Shown here: one piece after another, positions 22,785-31,909 of the stretch
Layout of the letters: each line of letters begins with the position of its first letter
How positions within the stretch are numbered: the first letter of the stretch is position 1
IMG/VR virus record: IMGVR_UViG_3300023223_000319
Coordinates: 1 to 54,040 of that record
Strand: one strand, 5' to 3'
From: a virus
DNA length: 54,040 nucleotides
Made by a program: the position numbers and the translations under genes
The notes under the pieces: generated by a model
What the model was told of the DNA's origin: nothing
Database searches by the model: none
The model's input: only the letters and a program-made list of their open reading frames with translations

Positions 22785-22808
22785 TATACCTATTTTAAGG
22801 GCGTTAAC

Positions 22809-23648
22809 ATGAGTGATGAAGGGCTACAAACCGGTGAATTGTCGCAAGAAAATCAAGCGGCTAGTGCCGAAAACCAACCTGCTGAGCAACTAAGTCAACA
22901 GGCTGGAGCGGAGTTAGCAACCGATACTGAAGGGCAGCAGGAAAAAACAGCCCAAGTTGATGAGGCAGCAGCGAAAGCAGCAGCGGCCACTCAGAAGGTT
23001 ATCAACGAAAAGCATTTTCAGACCAAGCAGGCAGAGCGAGAGCGCGACGACGCCCTGGCACAGATTGCAACGTTTGAACAGGAAAAACGAGACGCTGAAG
23101 CCGCGAGAGCCGGCGATATCCCTCCCATTCCTGAAGAGTTCGATGATAATTTTAAAGAGAAAATGGTGGAGCGAGATGCGGCTATAGCACGACAAGCCAC
23201 GTTTCAAGCTAGCCAGGCCAATTACAACCAGCAGCTGGAGAATCAGCAAGCATTAGCGCAACAGCAGGCTCAGGCGGAACGGCAGCAGAAAGTTGTTAGC
23301 TATAACGCCAAGGCAGTAGAGTTTGGTATTAATGAGGCAGAATTGCGAGCGGCAGAAAATGCAGTAATGAGTTACGGACTTTCCGATGACACATCCGCCC
23401 ACATTATGGCGGATTCAGACGGCCCGTTAATTGTTAAGCACTTGGCTGCAAACCCGGCAGACACGATGACGCTAGTGAATATGTCGCCGTTTCAACAGGG
23501 TGCATTTTTGGATCACATTAAGGCCAAAGCTAGTGCGCTTAAACCAAAACAAACGCAAACCCCCAATCCTCCGGAGATTTTGACCGGTGGTGGCGCTCAA
23601 GTTGATGTTGATAAATATCCAAATAGCGCAGGGGCAACTTTTTCATAA
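22809..23648 (+). CDS. P22-like scaffolding protein
   Basis: 279 aa, highly helical and Gln/Ala/Glu-rich, with Gln-rich coiled-coil regions from residues about 55 to 170 and a basic C-terminal segment (Phe-Leu-Asp-His-Ile-Lys-Ala-Lys) similar to the coat-binding HTH of P22 gp8 (303 aa). Position directly before the coat gene is diagnostic. Scaffold directs coat assembly and exits during maturation. Gene product separated from coat by 17 bases. Confidence 0.85.
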   Translation: MSDEGLQTGELSQENQAASAENQPAEQLSQQAGAELATDTEGQQEKTAQVDEAAAKAAAATQKVINEKHFQTKQAERERDDALAQIATFEQEKRDAEAARAGDIPPIPEEFDDNFKEKMVERDAAIARQATFQASQANYNQQLENQQALAQQQAQAERQQKVVSYNAKAVEFGINEAELRAAENAVMSYGLSDDTSAHIMADSDGPLIVKHLAANPADTMTLVNMSPFQQGAFLDHIKAKASALKPKQTQTPNPPEILTGGGAQVDVDKYPNSAGATFS

Positions 23649-23665
23649 TTTAAGGAGCCACACTC

Positions 23666-24949
23666 ATGGCTAATAACTTTAATAACTTTACGCTAGAGAT
23701 AGCGAAAGCATTCCTTGATGGCTTCGAAGCCGCAAGGGTTTTATCAAAAAACGTTAACACCCAAATGCTAGACGGCAAGTTTAATCCAGATACTGGCACG
23801 GTAACCGACTTTAAGCGTCCGACAGACTACCTGACGGTCCGGTCACCTACTGGCGATGTTTCTGGTGACACCGCATCAAATATCATTACAGGCCGCGCAC
23901 ACGGTACAGTTCAGGACTATTTCACATCTTTTGTAGAGTTCGATGAAGCTGATGAAGCTTTGAAGATGGGCAATTTGAAAGAATTACTTGCGCCTATGGC
24001 TTTGCGTGTTGTGACTGATCTCGAATTGGATTTTGGTAAGTTTATGTTAGAAAATGGTGGCTTGCTTTCCGGAGCCCCTGGTACGGCAATTACTACATGG
24101 TCAGATGTTGCAAATGCTAGCGCTGTATTGAAATCAACTGGCGTACCAAAGGATGCCCCGTGGGTTGCTGCGGTCAACTCATTCACGCAGATCACATTAG
24201 CCAATGATCAGCGCTCTTTGGGCTCTGGCGGAACATCAGGCGAGTTAATTACTCAAGCTCACAAAAACGCAATCATCAGCGATAACTTTGCTGGATTAAA
24301 GGTTATGACCGCCGATACGCTGGGAAGTTATACCACTGGCGCGGAAGCTGACCGAGTCGGTGTAATCGCAGGCGCCAACCCAGATGTTACCTATGTTGGT
24401 GCTAAAGACACGATGACTCAAAACATTCAGGTCAGTGGGTTTGGTGCCGGCGCAACAGTGATCAAAGCCGGCGAAACCTTGCAGATTTCAGGCCGTAATC
24501 GTCTTAATCTTGCTACTCGTGAGCTTATTCTGGACGCTTCTGGTGCTGCAATCCTGTTTACCGGGACTGTAACAACTGACGTAACTCTTACTGCTGGCGC
24601 TGGTATTATCAATATCACAGGGCCTGCATTGTTTGAAACTACTGCCGGTGACGGCGCTTATAATACGGTGGATTCTGCGCCTATTATTGGCGATGTTGTT
24701 ACTCTGCTTGGTGCTGCTTCTACGACTATTCAGCCTAATTTGTTCTGGCATCGAGATGCATTTTCAATCGGCTCTGTTCCGATTAAGCGTCTTAGCGCTC
24801 AGGATACTTTTGCCGAAACCAAAGACGGTATTCAGATGCGAGTTACACAAGGCTCTGACTTCCTTGCGAACACTAACAAGGTTCGTATTGATATCCGGCC
24901 TGCCTTTGCAGCGTTAAATCCTTTCTGGGCTGGGCAGCTTTTCGGCTGA
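23666..24949 (+). CDS. P22-type major capsid (coat) protein
   Basis: 427 aa, against 430 for P22 gp5. N-terminal Asn-Asn-Phe-Thr-Leu-Glu-Ile-Ala-Lys-Ala-Phe, then Asp-Phe-Lys-Arg-Pro-Thr-Asp-Tyr, the N-arm and E-loop of the HK97 fold; an inserted Gly/Ala/Thr beta region near residues 225-345 fits the P22 I-domain. C-terminal Phe-Ala-Ala-Leu-Asn-Pro-Phe-Trp closes the fold. GGAGCC ribosome site upstream. A terminator-like hairpin follows at 24986-25005, consistent with a highly transcribed gene. Confidence 0.92.
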   Translation: MANNFNNFTLEIAKAFLDGFEAARVLSKNVNTQMLDGKFNPDTGTVTDFKRPTDYLTVRSPTGDVSGDTASNIITGRAHGTVQDYFTSFVEFDEADEALKMGNLKELLAPMALRVVTDLELDFGKFMLENGGLLSGAPGTAITTWSDVANASAVLKSTGVPKDAPWVAAVNSFTQITLANDQRSLGSGGTSGELITQAHKNAIISDNFAGLKVMTADTLGSYTTGAEADRVGVIAGANPDVTYVGAKDTMTQNIQVSGFGAGATVIKAGETLQISGRNRLNLATRELILDASGAAILFTGTVTTDVTLTAGAGIINITGPALFETTAGDGAYNTVDSAPIIGDVVTLLGAASTTIQPNLFWHRDAFSIGSVPIKRLSAQDTFAETKDGIQMRVTQGSDFLANTNKVRIDIRPAFAALNPFWAGQLFG

Positions 24950-24985
24950 TAAGTAGTTGATTTAAAATATTTTCTAAGTCATGCA

Positions 24986-25012
24986 AGGGCCAGAGTCTTG
25001 GCCCTCTTCTTC
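24986..25012 (+). terminator. hairpin terminator after coat
   Basis: AGGGCCA (24986-24992) pairs with TGGCCCT (24999-25005), six-base loop, then CTTCTTC. The stem is perfect but the T tract is poor, so it is probably a partial terminator or mRNA-stabilising structure at the end of the coat transcript. Confidence 0.6.
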
Positions 25013-25029
25013 AAGCAAGAGAGATCATT

Positions 25030-25260
25030 ATGGATTTATTAACTGAATGGGTGAAGCCAAACGGCGTTCGTGTCTTTTTGAACGACGAAGAGCTAACGAT
25101 AGAGGAAGCAGTTAAAAACAAATGGAGTCGATTCAGCGATACCGCAGAAGGCATTGCAGAAGCCGAAGAGATTCTTGTAGCTAGAGAGCTAAGGGCAGAA
25201 GCCACGGTAGAGGCCGCAAAGGCAGCTGAGAAAGAAAACAAAACAAAGAAGTCCGCATAA
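25030..25260 (+). CDS. small charged protein downstream of coat (76 aa)
   Basis: Acidic and alanine-rich C-terminal helix (Glu-Ala-Glu-Glu-Ile-Leu-Val-Ala-Arg-Glu-Leu), ending in a Lys-rich tail. Begins with Met-Asp-Leu-Leu-Thr-Glu-Trp-Val-Lys-Pro-Asn-Gly. Likely a small head or decoration protein by position. AGAGAGATC is the upstream ribosome site. Confidence 0.6.
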   Translation: MDLLTEWVKPNGVRVFLNDEELTIEEAVKNKWSRFSDTAEGIAEAEEILVARELRAEATVEAAKAAEKENKTKKSA

Positions 25261-25277
25261 TTTTGTGAGAGGTTCCC

Positions 25278-25763
25278 ATGGCCGAAACTGCGGCGAGTGT
25301 AGTAACTGACATACTTCAAGAGCTTGTTGTTCAAGGTGCCGAGCAAGAGTTAGTCGCTGACGAAACCCAGACAGCTATACGTTACCTGAATCGCTACATG
25401 TTCATGATTGACGCTCAGGGAATCTCACTGGGGTATACGGAGGTCTCAAATTTGGGCGACCCAATCACGGCCCCAAGCGGCGCAATCATGGGCATGATCA
25501 AGAATGTGGCTATCATGATGGCTCCGCAGTATGACGTAACTGTATCGCAAGCGCTGGCATCGGCAGCAAGTGAGGGCCTAGCCGCAATGCGCAAGTTAGC
25601 GCGAAACATCCAGCCTACTCAATTACCTTGTACGCTGCCTATCGGCTCAGGCAATGAGGGCGACTTCTTTGATATCGATCATTTCTTCCCTTGTACTGAT
25701 GACGAAATCCTAACAGAAACTAACAGAAACATACTGTTAGAGGACAATACTAATGGGAGTTAA
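25278..25763 (+). CDS. gp4-like head-completion (tail accessory) protein
   Basis: 161 aa, close to P22 gp4 (166 aa). Family features: Thr-Ala-Ile-Arg-Tyr-Leu-Asn-Arg-Tyr-Met near residue 35, Val-Ser-Asn-Leu-Gly-Asp-Pro-Ile-Thr-Ala-Pro-Ser-Gly-Ala, and a late Ala-Leu-Ala-Ser-Ala-Ala-Ser-Glu-Gly-Leu-Ala-Ala-Met helix. gp4 binds the portal after packaging and starts tail assembly. The gene overlaps the next by 11 bases. Confidence 0.85.
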   Translation: MAETAASVVTDILQELVVQGAEQELVADETQTAIRYLNRYMFMIDAQGISLGYTEVSNLGDPITAPSGAIMGMIKNVAIMMAPQYDVTVSQALASAASEGLAAMRKLARNIQPTQLPCTLPIGSGNEGDFFDIDHFFPCTDDEILTETNRNILLEDNTNGS

Positions 25764-27324
25764 GAAGAGTGATTTCACGGCATTAACGGCCATTGCTGAT
25801 GCAGCTACATTAGACTTCGTTATTGATGGACAAAACTTCAAGATTGCCAAGTCTGACTTTCTCGCCGCTCTAGGCGTTACAGGCACGATTAATCAGGCAG
25901 GCGACCCAGCCGGAACACCGGTATTAGATGGTAGCGGCACTGACTTCCTTATTCGCAATTTAGAAGATGGAGCCGGCGTTAGAGCGTCCGTTAGCCCTCA
26001 GAACGGTATCACCTTAGATCACAACTTCACGCAGGCTACAACAGGCGTGGCGGTGCTGGGCGATCCCTTGGCTACCAGCCCTATAATCAGAAGTATCGCG
26101 GCAGCCACAGGCGCAACAGTTGAGCTTGTTGGCGACGCCATAGTAATAGGGCTGGGTGCGGGCCAGGCAATTCCTGCTGATATCGTGTTCGTTCAGAGTG
26201 AGACCGATTTCCCAGTGCCTGTTGGAGGAATATCGACTCTTGAAGAGAAGACTTATCTTTTAGCTAAATCTGGGGATATACCTGTTTCTTTTCGCCTTAA
26301 ATATGCTTTTGGTCGAACGGTAATTACCGGCTTAGGCCAGCTTGTCTCCACGCTACAATTAACCGCTACAAGCTCATTGGCCAATATCATTAATGATGCC
26401 GGTATTTCAATGAACATTACGGATGCATTTATTGAAAGCCCTAATGCTCCAATGTTCGGAGGTGTCGGCGGAGCAAATGCAATATTCACTCTCAGCAATT
26501 GTGTTGTAGATAATTGTGCTGATTTAGGACAGATAGATGGCTTTGTTCGAACAGCCATAAATAATGGGACATTAATAGGATTTAATGTAACAGGTGGCTT
26601 GAAGATTCTAGGAACCAGCCCGACCGTTCTCATTCAAGATGTCCAGTCTGCTGCTAATAATGCAACGCCCACATTTATTATGGATGATGCTGGACTGAGT
26701 ATTAACGATCTGAACATTGCCAATGTCACGGCGTCTTTACTGACCGGATCAAACCAATTTGCGGAAATAGACCCCACTAAGATTACCGGTGGATTAGTGG
26801 CAGACTCCAGCTTCTCAACTGCTTCTGGAGCCCTTGGAGCTGCGATAGATAATGCAACGCCCAATATTATTGTTGACCGGGTAAGAGGCATTCAAGACAC
26901 TCGCAAGCTAGGCTCCGCATCTAGAGCGCCAGGGCTTGTCACTATTGTCACGCAGTCTGTTCCGGTTGAAATAGGCGGATCATGGTTGGGTGCAAATCTT
27001 AGCCAGTTTTCTGCATTAAATCCCGGGATAGAATATGACGGCGCATCCGGCGGTGATATTTTTAAAATATCCGCCACTGTGTCAGGGAGCAAGGCAGGCG
27101 CTACTGGAAGTGATATTTATACGTGCGCCATATACATCAATGACGTATTGGTCGCAGACTCTTTATCTATATCTGAAATAAGCGATAAGGGGGGCTCGTT
27201 TTTCATGGACACCTTTACGACTTTGGATAACCTTGACCATATAACACTTTATCTTTCAAACGAAGACTCTACAGAGAATTTCAATTTAACCGAAGCTAAA
27301 ATATCAGTTAATAGGGTGAACTAA
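25753..27324 (+). CDS. beta-helix-like virion protein (523 aa)
   Basis: Lies between gp4-like and gp10-like genes, a place where P22 relatives carry head or tail surface proteins. The N-terminus begins Val-Lys-Lys-Ser-Asp-Phe, with Val-Ile-Asp-Gly-Gln-Asn-Phe-Lys-Ile and Gly-Thr-Asp-Phe-Leu-Ile-Arg-Asn-Leu-Glu-Asp-Gly. The body has many short Ile-Ala/Asn-rich rungs (Thr-Leu-Ser-Asn-Cys-Val-Val-Asp-Asn-Cys, Leu-Asn-Ile-Ala-Asn-Val-Thr), the pattern of a right-handed beta-helix; the last 100 residues look like a C-terminal beta domain. Probably a trimeric head fibre or tailspike-like protein; partner and receptor unknown. Confidence 0.6.
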   Translation: MGVKKSDFTALTAIADAATLDFVIDGQNFKIAKSDFLAALGVTGTINQAGDPAGTPVLDGSGTDFLIRNLEDGAGVRASVSPQNGITLDHNFTQATTGVAVLGDPLATSPIIRSIAAATGATVELVGDAIVIGLGAGQAIPADIVFVQSETDFPVPVGGISTLEEKTYLLAKSGDIPVSFRLKYAFGRTVITGLGQLVSTLQLTATSSLANIINDAGISMNITDAFIESPNAPMFGGVGGANAIFTLSNCVVDNCADLGQIDGFVRTAINNGTLIGFNVTGGLKILGTSPTVLIQDVQSAANNATPTFIMDDAGLSINDLNIANVTASLLTGSNQFAEIDPTKITGGLVADSSFSTASGALGAAIDNATPNIIVDRVRGIQDTRKLGSASRAPGLVTIVTQSVPVEIGGSWLGANLSQFSALNPGIEYDGASGGDIFKISATVSGSKAGATGSDIYTCAIYINDVLVADSLSISEISDKGGSFFMDTFTTLDNLDHITLYLSNEDSTENFNLTEAKISVNRVN

Positions 27325-27482
27325 TGGCAGGGCTTACTGCGGAACAAAAACTAGAGGCTAAAGCAATTAGAAAGATTGCGCTGGCACCTCAACAATTGAT
27401 TGATCACAAAGCAAAAATTGATGAGATCAATGTGGAGAGGGCTATTATGGGCCTGCGTCTTATAGGCGCTCAAAGTGCCTGA
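27324..27482 (+). CDS. small coiled-coil protein (52 aa)
   Basis: ATG overlaps the preceding stop (TAATG) and its own end overlaps the GTG start of the gp10-like gene, so it is coupled at both ends. Charged helix (Glu-Gln-Lys-Leu-Glu-Ala-Lys-Ala-Ile-Arg-Lys) plus Ile-Asp-His-Lys-Ala-Lys-Ile-Asp-Glu. No family recognised. Confidence 0.6.
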   Translation: MAGLTAEQKLEAKAIRKIALAPQQLIDHKAKIDEINVERAIMGLRLIGAQSA

Positions 27483-28920
27483 TAACACACCACTGCCAAT
27501 TGCTAACGGATTCTACCTGAGTGATTCTCAGCCGGTGTCCGCGCAACAGTGTATCAATTGGTATCCGAATATAGTTCAAGCTCCTGCATTGGCGCAAGAG
27601 ACGCTATTTGGTACTGCGGGCATTACTCAAGCTACGACAACGGGTGTAATTGCTCAGCAGAATCGCGGCTCTGAGAAGATGGCCGGAATTCCTTACTTCG
27701 TAAATGGGGATACTTTATACCGCCTGAATAGTGATGAGACCACTAATGCATTAGGGACAATCACTGGTACTGGCCGGGTATCTATGGCTACTAATGGCAC
27801 ACAATTATTTATAATGGTTCCTGGCGGTCTTGGCTCGGTATGGGTTGAGGATACGTCCACATTCACGCCTGACGTCAATGTTGTTGATGCTGATTTTACA
27901 GCCAATGGAAATCCTCAACACGTTGTATTTGTTGACGGTTATTTTCTATTCACCACGGACAGCAAGAAATTTATTATATCTGCCTTGAATAATGGCCTTT
28001 CTTATAATGCGCTCGATTTTGGTACTGCCGAGGCCGACCCTGACAATATCGTGGCTCCTGTTGTTCACAAGAATCAGGTATTTATTTTTGGATCGGAGAT
28101 TACAGAGGTATTCGAAAATCAGCCAGTAGGCTCTGGGTTTCCGTTTCAGCGTATATCTGGGTTTATATTGGAGAAGGGGTTATTTGCTCCGTTCTCAGTA
28201 GTTAAGGGTGACAGCACATTTAGATTTGTTGGCGGCGGTAAAGATGAATCGCCGGGTATTTATGAATTCCAGGGCAACAACTTTGCAAAGATATCGAACA
28301 CGGCCATAGATTCCATTTTACAAGATTTAACCCAGGCCGAAGTATCGGATATATTTGCCATGCATTATGGCCAAAACGGCCAATTCTTTACATCGTTTAC
28401 ATTACCTTTAGAGGTGTTTGAATATAACTCTATCTCAGGGCGGTGGCACCAAAGGCGCTCATTGATTAAGGGGGCTTTGGATGCGTGGCGCGCCGCCTCT
28501 ATTGTGACGGGATACGGCAAGGTTTATGTAGGTGACAGGCTTGATGGAAGGATAGGTATTTTAGATGAGGACGTATTTACAGAGTACGGAGATACTATAT
28601 TTCGGCTGGTCGATACGATGCCTTTCTCTAATAACGGTAATTCATTTAGGGTATCGAGTCTTGAGTTGACAGTCGAATCTGGAGTTGGAGATTTTACTAC
28701 CATTGATCCGAAAATGAGAATGTCGAGATCATTGGATAGCAAGAAGTTTACTGACGAAACGACTAGATCCATTGGCAAGATAGGTGAATTCAGCAATCGA
28801 TTGATATGGCGCAGACAGGGAAGGGCTAAGCGTTTTGAGATGTTCAGATTTATTATGACTGACCCTGTGAAGCCGGTAATAATTAAATTGCAAGCCAGAT
28901 TTGCGGGCGGCACACGATGA
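27475..28920 (+). CDS. gp10-like packaged-DNA stabilisation protein
   Basis: 481 aa, like P22 gp10 (472 aa). It opens with the family motif Asn-Gly-Phe-Tyr-Leu-Ser-Asp-Ser...Ser-Ala-Gln-Gln-Cys-Ile-Asn-Trp-Tyr-Pro-Asn (about residues 11-30) and then a beta-propeller-like body with Phe-Val-Asp-Gly-Tyr-Phe-Leu-Phe and Arg-Trp-His-Gln-Arg-Arg. gp10 forms a hexameric ring under the portal-gp4 assembly, keeping the DNA in. The start is GTG at 27475, overlapping the upstream gene; stop and next start overlap (ATGA). Confidence 0.88.
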   Translation: MPDNTPLPIANGFYLSDSQPVSAQQCINWYPNIVQAPALAQETLFGTAGITQATTTGVIAQQNRGSEKMAGIPYFVNGDTLYRLNSDETTNALGTITGTGRVSMATNGTQLFIMVPGGLGSVWVEDTSTFTPDVNVVDADFTANGNPQHVVFVDGYFLFTTDSKKFIISALNNGLSYNALDFGTAEADPDNIVAPVVHKNQVFIFGSEITEVFENQPVGSGFPFQRISGFILEKGLFAPFSVVKGDSTFRFVGGGKDESPGIYEFQGNNFAKISNTAIDSILQDLTQAEVSDIFAMHYGQNGQFFTSFTLPLEVFEYNSISGRWHQRRSLIKGALDAWRAASIVTGYGKVYVGDRLDGRIGILDEDVFTEYGDTIFRLVDTMPFSNNGNSFRVSSLELTVESGVGDFTTIDPKMRMSRSLDSKKFTDETTRSIGKIGEFSNRLIWRRQGRAKRFEMFRFIMTDPVKPVIIKLQARFAGGTR

Positions 28921-29171
28921 ATATTCAGCCCCCAAGCCCTAGTGAGCCCGTTTTAGAAGATAACTTGACGATGGCGCAGAGGTTTAGGGCTTGGACGCAG
29001 TTAGTATCCAGGCTGGGCATTCTGGAGGGCTCTGGCAGTCCTGATGGCGTAATAAAGGCGCTGCCAACCAAGCAGTATATGGATACCGCAGGAGGGGCCG
29101 GTACTATCTTGTATATTAAGCAAGTTGCAGACATCGGCGGCGATAAAACTTTAGGGTGGGTATTAGTATAA
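28917..29171 (+). CDS. small tail-region protein (84 aa)
   Basis: ATGA overlap with the gp10-like gene and TAATG overlap with the next gene. Contains Arg-Phe-Arg-Ala-Trp-Thr-Gln-Leu-Val-Ser-Arg-Leu-Gly and a Gly/Ile-rich end. The position equals that of the P22 tail-needle gene (gp26), but the sequence is too short for a needle coiled coil, so no function is assigned. Confidence 0.6.
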   Translation: MNIQPPSPSEPVLEDNLTMAQRFRAWTQLVSRLGILEGSGSPDGVIKALPTKQYMDTAGGAGTILYIKQVADIGGDKTLGWVLV

Positions 29172-29800
29172 TGGGATTTTTTTCTAAAGTTAAAGAAACG
29201 CTGCTTGGTGATGAGGGCGAAGGCCAAGCAGCAGTTCAGACAGCACAAAACAGGGCGTCTAGAGAGTTCTTTGCGCAGCAGGCAAGACAAGCAAGAGGTG
29301 ATATTTTACCTCTGTTTGAGGCTGGTGACGTAGCTAGGCAGGCAACTTCTCAGGCCGCTTTAGATGTTTTGGGCGGCGCATTGCCCTCTCAGTTAAGTGC
29401 ATTCCAACAGGGTAATGTTGGCGCTCAACAGGCGCTACTAGGTGGAGAATTTACACCTCAAGCAATTAACTTTGACACAAGATTTATTCCTTCCCAGCTA
29501 CCTCAATTTGCTTCAGCTGAAGAAATTCAACAGCAGAACTTAGCGCAAGCTCTGGGCGGTATTGATACGGATGTTGATTTGTTTCTAGCAGCATCACAGG
29601 GCGTGATTCCTGGATTCTCAGATAGAGACCAAAGATTCTTTGGCAGGCATGCTAGAGAGCTCGCCAGGAAAGGCGGAGGAACTGCTTTTATTGACGATCC
29701 GGGTAATAGAGACTTTTTAGGGCGAAGCGGCGGACTAAATCCAACAAGAGAGCTCAGAGTCGCAAATTTACTGGATAAATTCCAAGCCGGAAGGGGTTGA
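29171..29800 (+). CDS. putative ejection / DNA-transfer protein (209 aa)
   Basis: Start at 29171 uses TAATG coupling; a GTG 15 bases upstream is less likely. Gln/Ala-rich helical body (Ala-Gln-Gln-Ala-Arg-Gln-Ala-Arg-Gly) as in P22 gp7/gp14-type proteins ejected with the DNA. Followed in order by three larger Gln/Ala-rich proteins, matching the P22 gp7-gp20-gp16 block. No single motif is diagnostic. Confidence 0.65.
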   Translation: MGFFSKVKETLLGDEGEGQAAVQTAQNRASREFFAQQARQARGDILPLFEAGDVARQATSQAALDVLGGALPSQLSAFQQGNVGAQQALLGGEFTPQAINFDTRFIPSQLPQFASAEEIQQQNLAQALGGIDTDVDLFLAASQGVIPGFSDRDQRFFGRHARELARKGGGTAFIDDPGNRDFLGRSGGLNPTRELRVANLLDKFQAGRG

Positions 29801-29802
29801 AA

Positions 29803-30729
29803 ATGGCACCACAAGTAGGGTTAATAGGTTCTGAGCAGGCTTTAAGGGCTGGACTCGGTGGCGGAATAGATGCTCTAAATGCAGCCAATCAAGGTATTGA
29901 TATACAGGCTGCGCTGGCAGGTCTTCGTGGCGCTCCGGCACAGCAACAGGCATTCCAAGGATTTCAGGCGTCGCCAGGGCAGCAGTTTTTACAGCAAGAG
30001 GGTGAACAGGCCATATTACGCAACGCTTCTGCTTTGGGTGGTCTTGGCGGGGGTAATGTCCAGCGAGCCTTACAGGAGAGAGGCGTGGGTCTTGCAGCTC
30101 AAGACTTTGGCAATCAGTTTCAGCGCGGACAGCAGGTGATTGGCTCTCAACAGGCTTTAGCACCTACTGCGGCCAATCTTGCATTTGGAACAGGTCAGGC
30201 GTTGTCCAGTGGTCGATTACAAACAGGCTCAGCGCTGTCTAACTTGCTATCTCAGCAGGGGGCAGGCGCCTCTGATATTATTGGTGGAGGGGCAACGAAT
30301 ATAGCCAATCTATTACAGGGGTTTGGTGGCCAGCAAGCTGGATCAAATCAGCAGTTAGCACAATTGCTATCTAATCTAGCTATTCAGCAGGGTTCAGCCG
30401 CAGCTAACCAGCCTTCCGTCGCTCAGTTCCTTTCAAGCGGAGGACTGCTTGAGCCCCTTGCCCAGCTTGCATCAGGTGTAGGCGGGGCAGTGGCAGGTGC
30501 TAGTGCTTCCGACCGCAGACTAAAAAAGAACATCGTTAAAATAGGCTCTCATCCTAATGGTTTAAATATCTATAAATGGGACTGGAAGGATATAGCTAAA
30601 GTCGTTGATGGAATTAAAATGACTGTAGGATTTATGGCTGATGAGGTAGAGAAGATAATGCCAGAGGCTGTAATATTGGATAAGTCAGGATACCTGAAAG
30701 TTAATTATGGGATGGTGCTAAATGGCTAA
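29803..30729 (+). CDS. ejection-type protein with C-terminal S74 chaperone-like domain (308 aa)
   Basis: ATG at 29803 with AAGGGG six bases upstream. The first 230 residues are Gln/Gly/Ala-rich (many Gln-Gln-Ala and Gly-Gly motifs) with Ser-Asp-Arg-Arg-Leu-Lys-Lys-Asn-Ile near residue 245. That motif and the following Val-Gly-Phe-Met-Ala-Asp-Glu-Val form the signature of the intramolecular chaperone (endosialidase, Peptidase_S74) domain, which self-cleaves from trimers. The active Ser-Asp pair is present, so cleavage is possible. Likely a tail or DNA-transfer component; overlaps the next gene by eight bases. Confidence 0.72.
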   Translation: MAPQVGLIGSEQALRAGLGGGIDALNAANQGIDIQAALAGLRGAPAQQQAFQGFQASPGQQFLQQEGEQAILRNASALGGLGGGNVQRALQERGVGLAAQDFGNQFQRGQQVIGSQQALAPTAANLAFGTGQALSSGRLQTGSALSNLLSQQGAGASDIIGGGATNIANLLQGFGGQQAGSNQQLAQLLSNLAIQQGSAAANQPSVAQFLSSGGLLEPLAQLASGVGGAVAGASASDRRLKKNIVKIGSHPNGLNIYKWDWKDIAKVVDGIKMTVGFMADEVEKIMPEAVILDKSGYLKVNYGMVLNG

Positions 30730-31909
30730 CGGTACACTAGAAAGCATAGGATTGGCGCTACAAGGCTTTGGTGCCGGCGTTGGTGGTCAGTTGCCACAAT
30801 TCCAGGCGGGGCTTGCTCAGCGACAGCAGGCATCCACAAAGGCGGCACAGCTACAGGACCAGCAAATCAAACAAGCCAGGGCCTCCGATATAATCCAGGC
30901 TCGCGGGGCTTTGCAGCGCGGTGATGTGCAGGGAGCTTCTGACATATTTGGTAGCCGGGTTCAGTCGCTTGATGAATCGGGTATTGATTCAGCCAACTCA
31001 CTGGCTGCATTTAATGCAATTAGCGGCGCAAATACACCAGAACTTGTCGCTAATGTCATCTCTGAGTTTGATGATGACCTGCTTGATCTGGTTGCTGGCG
31101 GAACAATTGATGCAAGTCTTTTAAAGTCGCTAGGTATTGGGGGCGCCCGCGCTGGGCTGGCATCGGCAAAGACTGAAATATTGTCAGATGGCAGCGTAGT
31201 ACAGGCACTTCCCAGCGGGGAGGTTCAGGTTAGAAATCCACAAGGTCAAATTGTTACCGGGCAGGCTCGTCTTGATACTATCAGAAATGCCAGAGAGCAG
31301 GGGATAGCCATAAAACAGGAGGTGTCAGACATTGCGGTAACTGAGGCTCGAGGCAAGGCAGAGGCGACACAGAGAGCTAAGCGCGTATCTGATATAACAA
31401 CAGAGCTTTCGACTAGATCTCGGGAGGCAAAGCGAGCCGATATTAATCTAGCCCAAGCAGCCACATTAGTAGAGCGGGCCCAGCAAGGCGCAACAGGAGC
31501 TTCTAAGCTTAGGCTGGCCAAGCTATTTCCCGGTATTGATGTGAGTAATGAGGCCGCTTTATCGCAGTCTCTAACCAACTTGGCACTTGATCAGCTACAG
31601 AAGTTTAAGGGCCCGACAACCGACTTTGAGTTTGGCAAAACTGAGGAGATAGCCGGTACTTTGGGTGACTCCAAGACGGCAAACAGAGCTAAGGTCGCGT
31701 CATTGCAGCGCGCCAACTGGTTTACTCAGCGTGAATCACAGCAATTCAGGGAGCATATCAAGGCTGGCAAAAACCCTGATACCTTCGGTTTTGATTTTGG
31801 TGAGCAAATAAAGACGAAGAAAGGCAACTTCTCACTTCAAGACTTACAAGATACTGCGGTTAGCAATAACATCTCTATCAAAGAAACCATCAAAAGGCTC
31901 AATAAGTAA
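30722..31909 (+). CDS. putative ejection protein, Gln/Ala-rich (395 aa)
   Basis: Helical and Gln/Ala/Arg-rich (Gln-Leu-Gln-Asp-Gln-Gln-Ile-Lys-Gln-Ala-Arg-Ala), resembling P22 gp20-type proteins injected into the host. ATG overlaps the upstream end, and its stop overlaps the next ATG (TAATG). Role in forming a DNA conduit across the envelope is inferred from order. Confidence 0.65.
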   Translation: MANGTLESIGLALQGFGAGVGGQLPQFQAGLAQRQQASTKAAQLQDQQIKQARASDIIQARGALQRGDVQGASDIFGSRVQSLDESGIDSANSLAAFNAISGANTPELVANVISEFDDDLLDLVAGGTIDASLLKSLGIGGARAGLASAKTEILSDGSVVQALPSGEVQVRNPQGQIVTGQARLDTIRNAREQGIAIKQEVSDIAVTEARGKAEATQRAKRVSDITTELSTRSREAKRADINLAQAATLVERAQQGATGASKLRLAKLFPGIDVSNEAALSQSLTNLALDQLQKFKGPTTDFEFGKTEEIAGTLGDSKTANRAKVASLQRANWFTQRESQQFREHIKAGKNPDTFGFDFGEQIKTKKGNFSLQDLQDTAVSNNISIKETIKRLNK

